Source: VRUE01 sp035557635
GTDB taxonomy: Bacteria; Actinomycetota; Thermoleophilia; Solirubrobacterales; 70-9
Assembly: GCA_035557635.1 (NCBI GenBank)
Contig: DATMDR010000048.1
Location: 1-25,564 of the forward strand
Length of the DNA: 25,564 bases
Direction: 5' to 3'
Under the pieces are notes generated by a model, which saw nothing but the letters and a program-made list of their open reading frames with translations, did no database searches and was not told the origin of the DNA. The position numbers and the translations under genes are program-made. Shown piece by piece: positions 1-6,831 of the stretch (the stretch's first letter is position 1; the number at the start of each line of letters is the position of its first letter).

Positions 1-194
1 ACCGCTGCTCGCATGACGACGGCCCCCTGGCCGAGGGCGAGTTCGACCCCTCCACCTGCACGGTCGAGTGCCCCCGCCACGGCTCGCTCTTCGACCTGAC
101 CACCGGCAGGCCGAAGACGCTCCCCGCCTATGCTCCGGTGCAGACGTTCCCGGCAGCCGTCGAGAACGACACGATCGTCCTGGAGGTTGATTGA
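1..194 (+). CDS. Rieske [2Fe-2S] ferredoxin of the SUF locus (3' part only)
   Basis: The window opens inside this gene; the frame begins at base 3 and ends with TGA at 192-194. The visible 63 residues hold both halves of a Rieske cluster site: a Cys-x-His at the very start (RCSHDDG) and Cys-x2-His (CPRHGS) about 20 residues later, followed by the usual FDLTTG strand. Small Rieske ferredoxins of this kind carry a [2Fe-2S] cluster and transfer electrons in the cytoplasm. In several actinobacterial lineages one is encoded inside the suf operon. Its stop codon overlaps a possible TTG start of sufB at 191, and the GGAGG at 182-186 near its end serves sufB, so the two are surely co-transcribed. The N-terminus lies outside the window. 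The role as an electron donor for Fe-S assembly is inferred from position. Confidence 0.85.
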   Translation, partial: RCSHDDGPLAEGEFDPSTCTVECPRHGSLFDLTTGRPKTLPAYAPVQTFPAAVENDTIVLEVD

Positions 195-196
195 CC

Positions 197-1630
197 ATGG
201 CTACGCCTGAGGTCATCGCAGAGAAAAGAGAGCTGGCCGGCATCAACGCCGACTACAAGGAGAAGTTCGGCTTCCACGATCCCGAGACCGGCTACGCCTA
301 CAAGGCCCCCAAGGGGCTCTCGCGCGAGGTGGTTGAATCGATCTCCGAGTACAAGGACGAGCCGCAGTGGATGCGGGACTTTCGCCTCAAGTCGCTCGAA
401 CACTTCGAAAACCGCCCGACCCCGAACTGGGGCGGCAACCTCGGCCAGATCGACTTCGAAGACATCCACTACTTCGTCCGCGCCTCCGAAAAGAACAGCC
501 GCGACTGGGACGAGGTCCCCGAGGACATCAAGAACACCTTCGACCGGCTCGGCATCCCCGAGGCGGAGCGCAAATTCCTCTCCGGGGTCGGCGCCCAGTA
601 CGAGTCCGAGGTCGTCTACCACCAGGTCAACGAGAAGCTCGAGGCCCAGGGCGTGATCTTCACCGACATGGACACGGCGCTGCGCGAGCACGAGGATCTG
701 GTCCGCGAGTACTGGGCGACGATCATCCCGGCCAACGACAACAAGCTGGCGGCGCTCAACTCTGCGGTCTGGTCGGGCGGCTCCTTCGTCTACGTGCCGG
801 CCGGAGTCAAAGTCGAGATGCCGCTGCAGGCCTACTTCCGGATCAACACCGAGAACATGGGCCAGTTCGAGCGGACTCTGATCATCTGCGAGGAGGGCGC
901 CGACGTCCACTACATCGAGGGCTGCACTGCGCCGGTCTACACGACCGACTCGCTGCACTCGGCGGTGGTCGAGATCGTCGCCAAGCCGAGCTCACGGGTC
1001 CGCTACACGACCGTGCAGAACTGGTCGCAGAACGTCTTCAACCTCGTCACCAAGCGCGCCGTCGCCCATGAGAAGGCGACGATGGAGTGGGTCGACTGCA
1101 ACCTCGGCTCGAAGCTGACGATGAAGTACCCGTCGATCTACCTGCTCGGCCCCGAAGCCCACGGCGAGATCCTCTCGATCGCCTTCGCCGGCGACGGCCA
1201 GCACCAGGATGCCGGCGGCAAGATCATTCACGCGGCGCCGCGCACCTCGTCCTCGATCTTCTCCAAGTCGATCTCCAAGGACGGCGGGCGCGCGACCTAT
1301 CGCGGCCTGCTCGAGGTCGCCAACGGGGCGACCGAGTCCCGCTCGAAGGTGGTCTGCGACGCGCTGCTGCTCGACGAGGACTCGCGCTCGGACACCTACC
1401 CGACGATCCGGATCGACGAGAACGACGCCGACGTCGGCCACGAGGCGACGGTCTCCAAGATCGGCGACGAGCAGCTCTTCTACCTGCAGAGTCGCGGGCT
1501 CAACGAGGAGGAGGCCTCGAAGATGATCGTCAACGGCTTCATCGAGCCGGTCACCAAGGAGCTGCCGATGGAGTACGCAGTCGAGCTCAACCGGCTGATC
1601 GAGCTGCAGATGGAGGGCTCGATTGGCTGA
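197..1630 (+). CDS. sufB: SufB, Fe-S cluster assembly scaffold subunit
   Basis: SufB is the scaffold of the cytoplasmic SufBCD complex, on which Fe-S clusters are built from SufS/SufE or SufU sulfur. The 477-aa product has the normal family length. The C-terminal beta-helix core is clear, with DTYPTIRIDENDADVGHEAT, then LFYLQSRGL and a helical tail ending in a Glu-rich segment. Two starts are possible. ATG at 197 lies 10 nt after GGAGG (182-186); TTG at 191 would overlap the ferredoxin stop as TTGA and add two residues. I prefer the ATG. The last 8 nt overlap sufD. The gene sits between the Rieske ferredoxin and sufD, a typical suf order, but no sufC ATPase follows in this window, so sufC is probably upstream. 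Confidence 0.97.
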   Translation: MATPEVIAEKRELAGINADYKEKFGFHDPETGYAYKAPKGLSREVVESISEYKDEPQWMRDFRLKSLEHFENRPTPNWGGNLGQIDFEDIHYFVRASEKNSRDWDEVPEDIKNTFDRLGIPEAERKFLSGVGAQYESEVVYHQVNEKLEAQGVIFTDMDTALREHEDLVREYWATIIPANDNKLAALNSAVWSGGSFVYVPAGVKVEMPLQAYFRINTENMGQFERTLIICEEGADVHYIEGCTAPVYTTDSLHSAVVEIVAKPSSRVRYTTVQNWSQNVFNLVTKRAVAHEKATMEWVDCNLGSKLTMKYPSIYLLGPEAHGEILSIAFAGDGQHQDAGGKIIHAAPRTSSSIFSKSISKDGGRATYRGLLEVANGATESRSKVVCDALLLDEDSRSDTYPTIRIDENDADVGHEATVSKIGDEQLFYLQSRGLNEEEASKMIVNGFIEPVTKELPMEYAVELNRLIELQMEGSIG

Positions 1631-2732
1631 GGTCGCGACCCTGCCACCCCTTCCCGACCAGAAGGCGAAGGGGTGGGAATTCACCGACCTCTCGGGCCTG
1701 GACATCGATGCCTACGAGGCCGGCGCCGTCGAGGCCTCGATCGAGGGGGCACAAGGCGCCACCATCCTCTCGCTGGCTGAGGCGACCGAGTCCCACCCGG
1801 AGCTGCTCGCGGAGCGGCTCGGCTCGCTGGTCGATGCCGAGGATCCGTTCGTCGCCCGCAACAACGCCTCGCGGCCCGACGGCGTTCTGGTGTACGTGCC
1901 ACGCGGCGTCAAGGTGGCCGACCCGGTGCGGATCGAGGTCCCCCTGGAGGAGAACGGCCACGCTGTCAACTGGCGCACCCTGATCGTGCTCGAGGAGGGC
2001 GCCGAGGCCGAGGTCTGGGAGCACTGCTCCTCCGCCGATGACGAGGTCGAGGCGCTGCTCAACTCAGTGGTCGAGCTGCACGTCGGCCAGGCGGCGACGC
2101 TGCGCTACGTCAACACCCAGGACATCTCCGAGCGCAGTTGGATCTTCGCCACCCAGCGCGCCCAGGTCGAGCGCGACGCACGTCTCGACTGGACCGCGCT
2201 CGGTTTCGGCTCGGCGCGGGGCAAGGTGCGGATGGAGACCAAGCTCGCAGGCCCCGGCTCCGAAGCGCGGGTGACCGGCGGCTACGCAGGGAGCGCGGGG
2301 CAGCACCTCGACTACGACACGACGCAGGAGCACGCGGCGCCCAACACCAACTCCGACCTCGCCTTCCGCGGCGTCCTCGCCGCCGGCGCGACCGCGGTCT
2401 GGCGCGGGATGATCCGGGTCGACCCCGGCGCCCAGAACACCGACGCCTTCCAGGAGAGCCGCAACCTGCTGCTCTCGACCGAGGCCCACGCCGACGCGAT
2501 CCCGGGCCTCGAGATCGAAGCCGACGACGTGCGCTGCACCCACGCCGCCGCGGTTGCCCAGATCGACCGCGACCAACTCTTCTACCTGACCTCGCGCGGC
2601 CTCGACCCGGCCGAGGCGAAGTCGCTGATCATCGAAGGGTTCCTCGAGTCGCTGGTCGAACGCCTCGCCGAGGGGTCGGTGCGCGACGAGGTCTCGGCGG
2701 CGCTGGAGCGGCGCCTCGGCGAGATCCTCTAG
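1623..2732 (+). CDS. sufD: SufD, Fe-S cluster assembly subunit
   Basis: SufD is the SufB paralogue that completes the SufBC2D complex and takes part in iron acquisition and cluster assembly. The 369-aa protein has a divergent N-terminal part and the shared SufB/SufD core: QESRNLLLS, then VRCTHAAAVAQID, in which Cys and His occupy the place of the cluster-related ligands of SufD, then LFYLTSRGLD. The start is TTG at 1623: it lies 6 nt after GGAGG (1612-1616) and overlaps the sufB stop by 8 nt, so translation is probably coupled. After its TAG (2730-2732) the suf operon appears to end, because the next genes are on the other strand and the convergent small ORF overlaps the stop codon by 3 nt. 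Confidence 0.95.
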   Translation: MAEVATLPPLPDQKAKGWEFTDLSGLDIDAYEAGAVEASIEGAQGATILSLAEATESHPELLAERLGSLVDAEDPFVARNNASRPDGVLVYVPRGVKVADPVRIEVPLEENGHAVNWRTLIVLEEGAEAEVWEHCSSADDEVEALLNSVVELHVGQAATLRYVNTQDISERSWIFATQRAQVERDARLDWTALGFGSARGKVRMETKLAGPGSEARVTGGYAGSAGQHLDYDTTQEHAAPNTNSDLAFRGVLAAGATAVWRGMIRVDPGAQNTDAFQESRNLLLSTEAHADAIPGLEIEADDVRCTHAAAVAQIDRDQLFYLTSRGLDPAEAKSLIIEGFLESLVERLAEGSVRDEVSAALERRLGEIL

Positions 2733-2848
2733 CGCTTCTTACGCCGCTCGTTGAAGGTCGTCCAGACGATCGAGCCGATCACGACCAGTACCGGCGGCAG
2801 GTAGAGGGCCCAGGTCCAGTAGTGGCCGACGTGGGCGAGAGAGAGCAC
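2729..2848 (-). CDS. 39-aa single-pass membrane protein
   Basis: This small ORF begins at GTG (2846-2848), 5 nt after the stop of the upstream minus-strand gene, and ends with TAG opposite the end of sufD. The peptide has an aromatic N-terminal stretch (HVGHYWTWALYLPP), one hydrophobic helix (VLVVIGSIVWTTF) and a strongly basic tail (NERRKKR), which predicts an N-out/C-in single-pass topology. Its size and layout recall CcmD-like peptides of heme export, but there is no sequence match I can claim. The ribosome site is weak (an AGG directly before GTG), so expression may depend on coupling to the gene before it. The coding call rests on the clean membrane-protein composition and the tight spacing. 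The function is unknown. Confidence 0.55.
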   Translation of the reverse strand: MLSLAHVGHYWTWALYLPPVLVVIGSIVWTTFNERRKKR

Positions 2849-2853
2849 CCTGT

Positions 2854-3750
2854 TCAGGGTAGAGACGGCGGAGCCGCGGCCGCCGGATCGAACGGGGTCC
2901 AGAGCTCCGAGTCGAAGGGGAGAGAAGCCTTGTGCACCGTCGCCGCGATCTTCTGGTTGGCCTCGACCAGGTCCTCGAATATCGCCCGCACCAGCGTCTC
3001 CGCTCTCGCCTCGGGGCCGATGGCGAGCGCGGCGGCGGCGTCGAGCAGGTGCTCCTGAGTGAGTGCTTCGGCTGTGCGGCCGGTGGCCTCGATCGCCGCC
3101 AAGGCGACCGGACGCCCGTCGATGCAGAAGGCGCCGAAGCGGGAGACAAAGACCAGGACCTCGTCGAAGTGCTCGTCTCCCTCGTCGACCTCGAAGCGCG
3201 TCCTCAGCCTGCCCAGCCGGTAGGTCAGCTCCGACCAGGTGAGCTGGGTGAACTGGGCCGGGGTAACCCAGAGAACGGTCGCGCGAACCTTTGTCCCCGG
3301 GCTCGGAAAAAGCGTCGCCGGCATCGAGCCATAGATCGAGGGCTGCGCCGCCGCACCCACGTCGAAGTCCTGCAGGCGGCCGGTCAAGGCCAGCACCGAG
3401 CGGTCGCTCTCCGCCGGGAAGTGGGCGAACTTCCGCTCCAATGCCTCCGGGGCGCCGTTGGACCCGATGGCAAGCACTGGCAGGCGGCCCCCGGCGTCGG
3501 AGAGGAACTCGGCGAGCACGTCCTCACGCTCCGCGGCGGTCATCTCCTCGAGCGGCTCGACGCCCGTGTCCGTCAGCAGGTAGGAGCCCCGCGGTCGCGT
3601 CCAGGGGTATCCGATTGCTCGTTCGAACAGGGCGGTCTCGTAATCGCGAGGCGAAAGGGCGGTTGCCAAGCTGCGCAGGTACTCCTCGAATGCCCGATCG
3701 TCCAGCGCAAGCCGATCGAGCAACTCCGGCTCGTTTATCGACGGCCACAC
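2854..3750 (-). CDS. Hypothetical protein with gamma-glutamylcyclotransferase-like core
   Basis: This is a 298-aa soluble protein. In the middle (about residues 90-190) it carries LPVLAIGSNGAPEAL, then a GRLQDFDV / SIYGSMPATLFPSPGTKV stretch and a TVLWVTPAQF strand. The order 'hydrophobic-GSN ... P(A)T(L)xPxxG ... V.A.VLWVT' resembles the gamma-glutamylcyclotransferase fold (x-GSN loop, beta-barrel core), although the usual YGSN is AIGSN here. The N-terminal 80 residues are helical and unassigned. The start is GTG at 3748-3750. No Shine-Dalgarno is visible, but TAGGCT lies exactly 6 nt upstream, suggesting a leaderless transcript. The gene is followed by the 39-aa membrane protein. An enzymatic role is only a suggestion; the catalytic glutamate cannot be assigned by eye. 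Confidence 0.75.
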   Translation of the reverse strand: MWPSINEPELLDRLALDDRAFEEYLRSLATALSPRDYETALFERAIGYPWTRPRGSYLLTDTGVEPLEEMTAAEREDVLAEFLSDAGGRLPVLAIGSNGAPEALERKFAHFPAESDRSVLALTGRLQDFDVGAAAQPSIYGSMPATLFPSPGTKVRATVLWVTPAQFTQLTWSELTYRLGRLRTRFEVDEGDEHFDEVLVFVSRFGAFCIDGRPVALAAIEATGRTAEALTQEHLLDAAAALAIGPEARAETLVRAIFEDLVEANQKIAATVHKASLPFDSELWTPFDPAAAAPPSLP

Positions 3751-3756
3751 AGGTCA

Positions 3757-3762
3757 AGCCTA
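3757..3762 (-). promoter_or_regulatory. -10 box of a leaderless promoter (TAGGCT)
   Basis: On the minus strand TAGGCT is followed by 6 nt and then the GTG start of the gene at 2854-3750. This is the spacing expected if transcription starts at the start codon. No -35 element is obvious. Confidence 0.45.
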
Positions 3763-3766
3763 GGGC

Positions 3767-3808
3767 GATTGTCGACTTTTGCTCGCATAGCGAGCAAAGT
3801 CGACAATC
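3767..3808 (-). terminator. Stop-anchored perfect hairpin after the polytopic membrane protein gene
   Basis: A 19-bp inverted repeat with one unpaired T and a 3-nt loop (ATA at 3787-3789). The arms are 3767-3786 and 3790-3808. On the minus strand it begins with the GA of the TGA stop codon (3807-3809) of the membrane-protein gene. It lacks a U-tract, which fits the tail-less terminators common in actinobacteria. It is similar in layout and partly in sequence to the hairpin at 10595-10638. Confidence 0.7.
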
Positions 3809-5201
3809 AGGCATTGGCGACCGAGAGCAGGTACAGACCGAAGCAGGTGAAGGCGATCATTACCGCCAGCATCCAGTACTGGGAGCGGGCGGCCTGGCGG
3901 TAGTCGCCCCAGTAGGCGACGGCGCGATCGTGAGCGAGGGTCAGGGCAACGACGTGGCCGACTACGAGCGCCCCGACCTGGACGTACCAGACCGCGTTGG
4001 CGCTGAGCAGTCCGTAGTCAACTCCCCCGGAAGCAGTGCCGAAGAGGTCGGTCGTCGCCGTGCCCAGCGGGTCGGAGAGGAGATAGGTGAACTGGGCCTG
4101 CTCCTGGAAGACGAAGAAGCTGAAGTAGTGGGCGACGAGGTAGGCGAAAGCGATCGGGATCAGAGTGTGGGCGAAGCCAGACCAGAGCTTGCGCAGCGGC
4201 GGCGCCCCCTGCACCGTCGACATTCCCCGCACCCCGATCCAGTAGATGAGGGCGACGCCGGCGAGGCAGAGGAGCATGAATAGCGTGCCGGTGACGCGGC
4301 GAGCGGCTGTCGCTTCCAGGCCCCCGTCCACCAACCACTCGAAAACGCTAGTCAGCGCGCCCTTGAAGGCGCCCTCCTGGCCGCCGTCGTAGCTGGTCGT
4401 GGCGATCGAGGCGATCACGACCGCCGCCGACCCGGGCACGCTCGCCCAGCGGGTGGCTGCGGCTAGCGGCCGCCTCATCCCGAGTCGGCCCTCACGGCCT
4501 CCAAACGAGCCGAGCTGGGCGAACATGCCGAAGTAGACGGAGAAGAACTCGCCCCGCTCGCACCACTTCTCGACTCCGAACAGGGCCATCATCGCCAGCG
4601 TGTAGGCGCTATAGAGGAGGACGGCGATCGCCGCTGGGTGCGGAGAGACTCCGACCGCGACGCCGCCGCTGACGCCGTAGATGACCTCCAGCCAAACGAA
4701 GGCAACGAGACCGATCGCCGCCGGCCAGCGCCCCAGGCGCTCCGGGTACACGAGATGTGCGGAGCGCTGCCCGGCAAGCGCCCTGAACCCTCCCCCCACT
4801 GCCCGGCCGATCGCCCGCCACGGGTTGAAGGGCCGGAAGACGTCACCGAAGATGACGCTAAAGAGGGGAAAGCCAAGCCAGACGGTGACGAAGATGAAGG
4901 TAAGGGCGAAGTTGCGGTCGGGCGCCTCGGTCCCGCGCAGGCCGGAGTAGACCGCGACGCCGAGCAGGAAGACGCCGATCGCGCCGCAGAGGACCTGCGA
5001 AGGCCAGCCGAGCAGGGCCCGCGAGAGCCCCGCTCCGAGCGGACGCCAGTTCTCGTCCTCGAAGCGGGGCTTCCGCCAGCCGACGGAGAGCGCGAAGAAG
5101 GAGACGATCAGGACGATCGACGCCCCCCAGGCGAAGAGCCAGGCCGGGATCGGCAGATCCTGCCGAACGGCCAGTGCGTGCGCGTAAGGCAGCAGGTTCA
5201 C
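3807..5201 (-). CDS. Polytopic membrane protein ('fenitrothion hydrolase'-type annotation)
   Basis: A 464-aa integral membrane protein with about nine to ten hydrophobic helices. The N-terminus reads PIPAWLFAWGASIVLIVSFF, followed by a helix near residues 65-90, a conserved-looking FGDVFRPFNPWR loop and an APHP-like SPHPAA loop. Late helices carry spaced histidines (FAHTLIPIAFAYLVAHYF, then GHVVALTLAHD). Proteins of this type are, as I recall, widely named 'fenitrothion hydrolase' in actinobacterial genomes; that name rests on distant similarity and I would not infer organophosphate hydrolysis. The start is GTG (5199-5201), overlapping the TGA of the lipoprotein gene as GTGA, so the two are translationally coupled. 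The pairing with a cupredoxin-like lipoprotein and the histidine-rich helices suggests a metal- or redox-linked membrane function, which is inference. Confidence 0.8.
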   Translation of the reverse strand: MNLLPYAHALAVRQDLPIPAWLFAWGASIVLIVSFFALSVGWRKPRFEDENWRPLGAGLSRALLGWPSQVLCGAIGVFLLGVAVYSGLRGTEAPDRNFALTFIFVTVWLGFPLFSVIFGDVFRPFNPWRAIGRAVGGGFRALAGQRSAHLVYPERLGRWPAAIGLVAFVWLEVIYGVSGGVAVGVSPHPAAIAVLLYSAYTLAMMALFGVEKWCERGEFFSVYFGMFAQLGSFGGREGRLGMRRPLAAATRWASVPGSAAVVIASIATTSYDGGQEGAFKGALTSVFEWLVDGGLEATAARRVTGTLFMLLCLAGVALIYWIGVRGMSTVQGAPPLRKLWSGFAHTLIPIAFAYLVAHYFSFFVFQEQAQFTYLLSDPLGTATTDLFGTASGGVDYGLLSANAVWYVQVGALVVGHVVALTLAHDRAVAYWGDYRQAARSQYWMLAVMIAFTCFGLYLLSVANA

Positions 5202-5638
5202 GGATTGACGCGCAGCTCCGCGATCTGTTTCTCGCTGCCGTGCAGCTCGACCTCGAAGATCCCTTCAATGTCGGCCGGGAAGGAGAGCGTGGCGGTGCGG
5301 CCCGCCGGGATCTCCTCCTCGACGTCGTAGCCGTGGACGTGGACCTCGTCGGCTTTATCGGAGCTGACCCGGAAGCGGACCTGTTCGCCGGCGTCGTACT
5401 CGAGCTCGACTATGCCGCCGACCGGCTCGCCGTTGCGGACGATGATCGTCGAGATCGCCGGCTGGTCACCACCCGTCGGCTGCTCGTCGTCTTTGCTCGC
5501 TCCGTCCTTGCTCGCCGGCGCCTCGGTCGGGGTCGAGCCGGTGGTCGTTTCGTCGTCACTGTCGTCGCCGCACGCCACCAGCCCTGCTACCGCGATGAGC
5601 GTGAACAGCAGCGCGATGCCCTTCTTTGCATGTTGCAT
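5198..5638 (-). CDS. Cupredoxin-like lipoprotein
   Basis: A 146-aa exported lipoprotein. Residues 1-23 form a lipoprotein signal with the lipobox LVAC, and Cys23 is followed by an acidic DDSDDE stretch. A Thr/Pro/Ser/Lys-rich linker extends to about residue 58, and then a beta-sandwich of about 85 residues follows. Candidate metal ligands are the histidines in VHVHGY and the late ELHGS; the classical Cys/Met cupredoxin ligands are missing, so a type-1 copper site is unlikely as it stands. The start ATG (5636-5638) has a good ribosome site, AAAGGGAG about 8 nt upstream. The stop overlaps the start of the polytopic membrane protein by 4 nt (GTGA). It probably acts outside the membrane together with that protein. 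The domain call is by fold pattern only. Confidence 0.8.
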   Translation of the reverse strand: MQHAKKGIALLFTLIAVAGLVACGDDSDDETTTGSTPTEAPASKDGASKDDEQPTGGDQPAISTIIVRNGEPVGGIVELEYDAGEQVRFRVSSDKADEVHVHGYDVEEEIPAGRTATLSFPADIEGIFEVELHGSEKQIAELRVNP

Positions 5639-5721
5639 ATGACCGTCTCCCTTTCAGTCGAGTGCGCGCCGCGCCGAGCGTGGAGTTCGGCGCGGGTCCG
5701 CGCGAAGCCGTGTTCGAACGG

Positions 5722-5967
5722 CTAGGCGGGCGGGGCGCGGCCGGAGAGACTGAAGGCGAGCAGAAGGCCGCCGTGGGCCGGGCGGCGCAGCGGCGGGCGA
5801 GGCCGCTGCTGCTTGCGCAGGCCGGCGATCCCGGCGCGTGAGCGCGCAGCAATGCGCTCGGACAGCCGCACCATTGCCTCATAGCCGGGGTAACGACCCG
5901 CCAGCAGGCAGGCAACCAGCAGCAACATGGGCACGAGCGGCAACAGGATGGCGCCAAGCTCGACCAT
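5722..5967 (-). CDS. 81-aa membrane protein with basic, Pro-rich tail
   Basis: A short protein with one hydrophobic helix near the N-terminus (LGAILLPLVPMLLLVACLLA), then GRYPGYEAMVRLSERIA and a basic Arg/Pro-rich tail ending in a small hydrophobic patch. An open frame extends upstream, but ATG at 5965-5967 is the convincing start: it lies 7 nt after TATCCT, as for a leaderless mRNA, and the gene then begins with a clean membrane anchor. It precedes the lipoprotein and polytopic protein on the same strand (83 nt gap), so it probably belongs to their unit. I do not recognise a family. The function is unknown. Confidence 0.65.
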   Translation of the reverse strand: MVELGAILLPLVPMLLLVACLLAGRYPGYEAMVRLSERIAARSRAGIAGLRKQQRPRPPLRRPAHGGLLLAFSLSGRAPPA

Positions 5968-5974
5968 GGGCGCC

Positions 5975-5984
5975 AGGATAACGT
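5975..5984. promoter_or_regulatory. Overlapping divergent -10 boxes for two leaderless genes
   Basis: Only 23 bp separate two divergent start codons (5967 minus, 5991 plus). On the plus strand TAACGT (5979-5984) is followed by 6 nt and ATG. On the minus strand TATCCT (5980-5975) is followed by 7 nt and ATG. The two hexamers share the TA step at 5979-5980. No Shine-Dalgarno fits in either direction. Confidence 0.55.
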
Positions 5985-5990
5985 CCGCGG

Positions 5991-6812
5991 ATGCGCCCGG
6001 AGAGGGACACCATCGCCGCGCCGGACCTGCCGACACAGGTCGAGTGGATCGGCAAAGCGCCGGCGTCGATGCCGGCCCTGACCGCGGCGGGCCCGGTCCT
6101 GGTCCACTTCTTCGACTTCGCCCAGCTCAACAGCGTGCGCACGCTTCCCTACTTGATCGAGTGGGAGCGCCGCTACCGCGATACCGGCCTACGGATGATC
6201 GGCGTGCAGGCGCCGCGCTTTCCCTTCGGCGGCGAGCGCGCCGCGGTCGAGGCCGGTCTGGAGCGCCTCGGGGTCGAGTTCCCGGTGGCGATCGACGCCA
6301 AGCGCGAGCTCTGGCACGCCTACGGCTGCGAGGGCTGGCCCAGCCTCTTCCTCTGGATGACCGGCGGGGCGCTGAGCTGGTTCCACTTCGGCGAGGGCGA
6401 GTACCTGGGCACAGAGGAGGCGATCCAGGCCGAGCTGCGCGAGCAGGACGCCCTGCGCGAGCTGCCGGCGCCGATGCCACCCCTCCGCCCCACCGACTCC
6501 CCCGGCGCTCGAGTGATCCCCCCCACCGAGGAGCTCTTCCCCAGCGGCAGCTGGGAGCACCCCTGGACAGCCGGCGAGGACGGCGACGAACTGGCCCTCG
6601 ACTACGCCGCCGGCGGCGCCTACGCCACAGTCGAGGGCAAAGGCGAGCTCACAGTGGAGCTGGACGGCTCAGCTCCCGCGACGGTCGAGATCGACGGCGC
6701 CGCTCTGTACACCCTCACCGAGCACGACCGCCACGAGGCCCACTCCCTCACGCTCCGTCCCTCAGCGGGCCTCCGAATCTGGTCAGTCAGCTTCGCAGCA
6801 GGGCTGCCATGA
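5991..6812 (+). CDS. Thioredoxin-fold protein (DipZ C-terminal type) without redox cysteines
   Basis: A 273-aa protein. Residues 33-150 follow the thioredoxin/TlpA-like domain found at the C-end of DipZ: VLVHFFDFAQ, then NSVRTLPYLIEW, then GLRMIGVQAPRF and the cis-Pro-type loop GWPSLFLW. In DipZ proteins the active site is C-x-x-C directly before RTLPY; here that place reads LNSV, so both cysteines are gone. The C-terminal 90 residues (from about 185) look like the beta-rich ligand-binding module that follows the thioredoxin domain in DipZ (SGSWEHPW ... GELTVELDG ... VEIDG). No signal peptide is seen, so it is probably cytoplasmic. The start ATG at 5991 fits a leaderless mRNA. It is divergent from the membrane/lipoprotein unit and may share its regulation. 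Likely a binding or scaffold role, not thiol-disulfide exchange. Confidence 0.8.
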   Translation: MRPERDTIAAPDLPTQVEWIGKAPASMPALTAAGPVLVHFFDFAQLNSVRTLPYLIEWERRYRDTGLRMIGVQAPRFPFGGERAAVEAGLERLGVEFPVAIDAKRELWHAYGCEGWPSLFLWMTGGALSWFHFGEGEYLGTEEAIQAELREQDALRELPAPMPPLRPTDSPGARVIPPTEELFPSGSWEHPWTAGEDGDELALDYAAGGAYATVEGKGELTVELDGSAPATVEIDGAALYTLTEHDRHEAHSLTLRPSAGLRIWSVSFAAGLP

Positions 6813-6831
6813 GATCGGCGAGGGCAGCCCG

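Noticed and set aside
128..958. 276-codon open frame on the minus strand opposite sufB
   Set aside because: It is the antisense shadow of a high-GC gene: Val/Asp/Arg-rich composition, no motif, and sufB is certain.
2739..3149. 136-codon minus-strand frame overlapping the cyclotransferase-like gene and the 39-aa ORF
   Set aside because: Ser/Arg/Pro-rich composition typical of the wrong frame; both overlapping ORFs look like real proteins.
2932..4283. Long plus-strand open frames (323 and 330 codons) across the minus-strand unit
   Set aside because: They lie opposite genes with clear membrane segments and domain patterns, and their own composition is Arg/Gly/Pro-rich without any motif.
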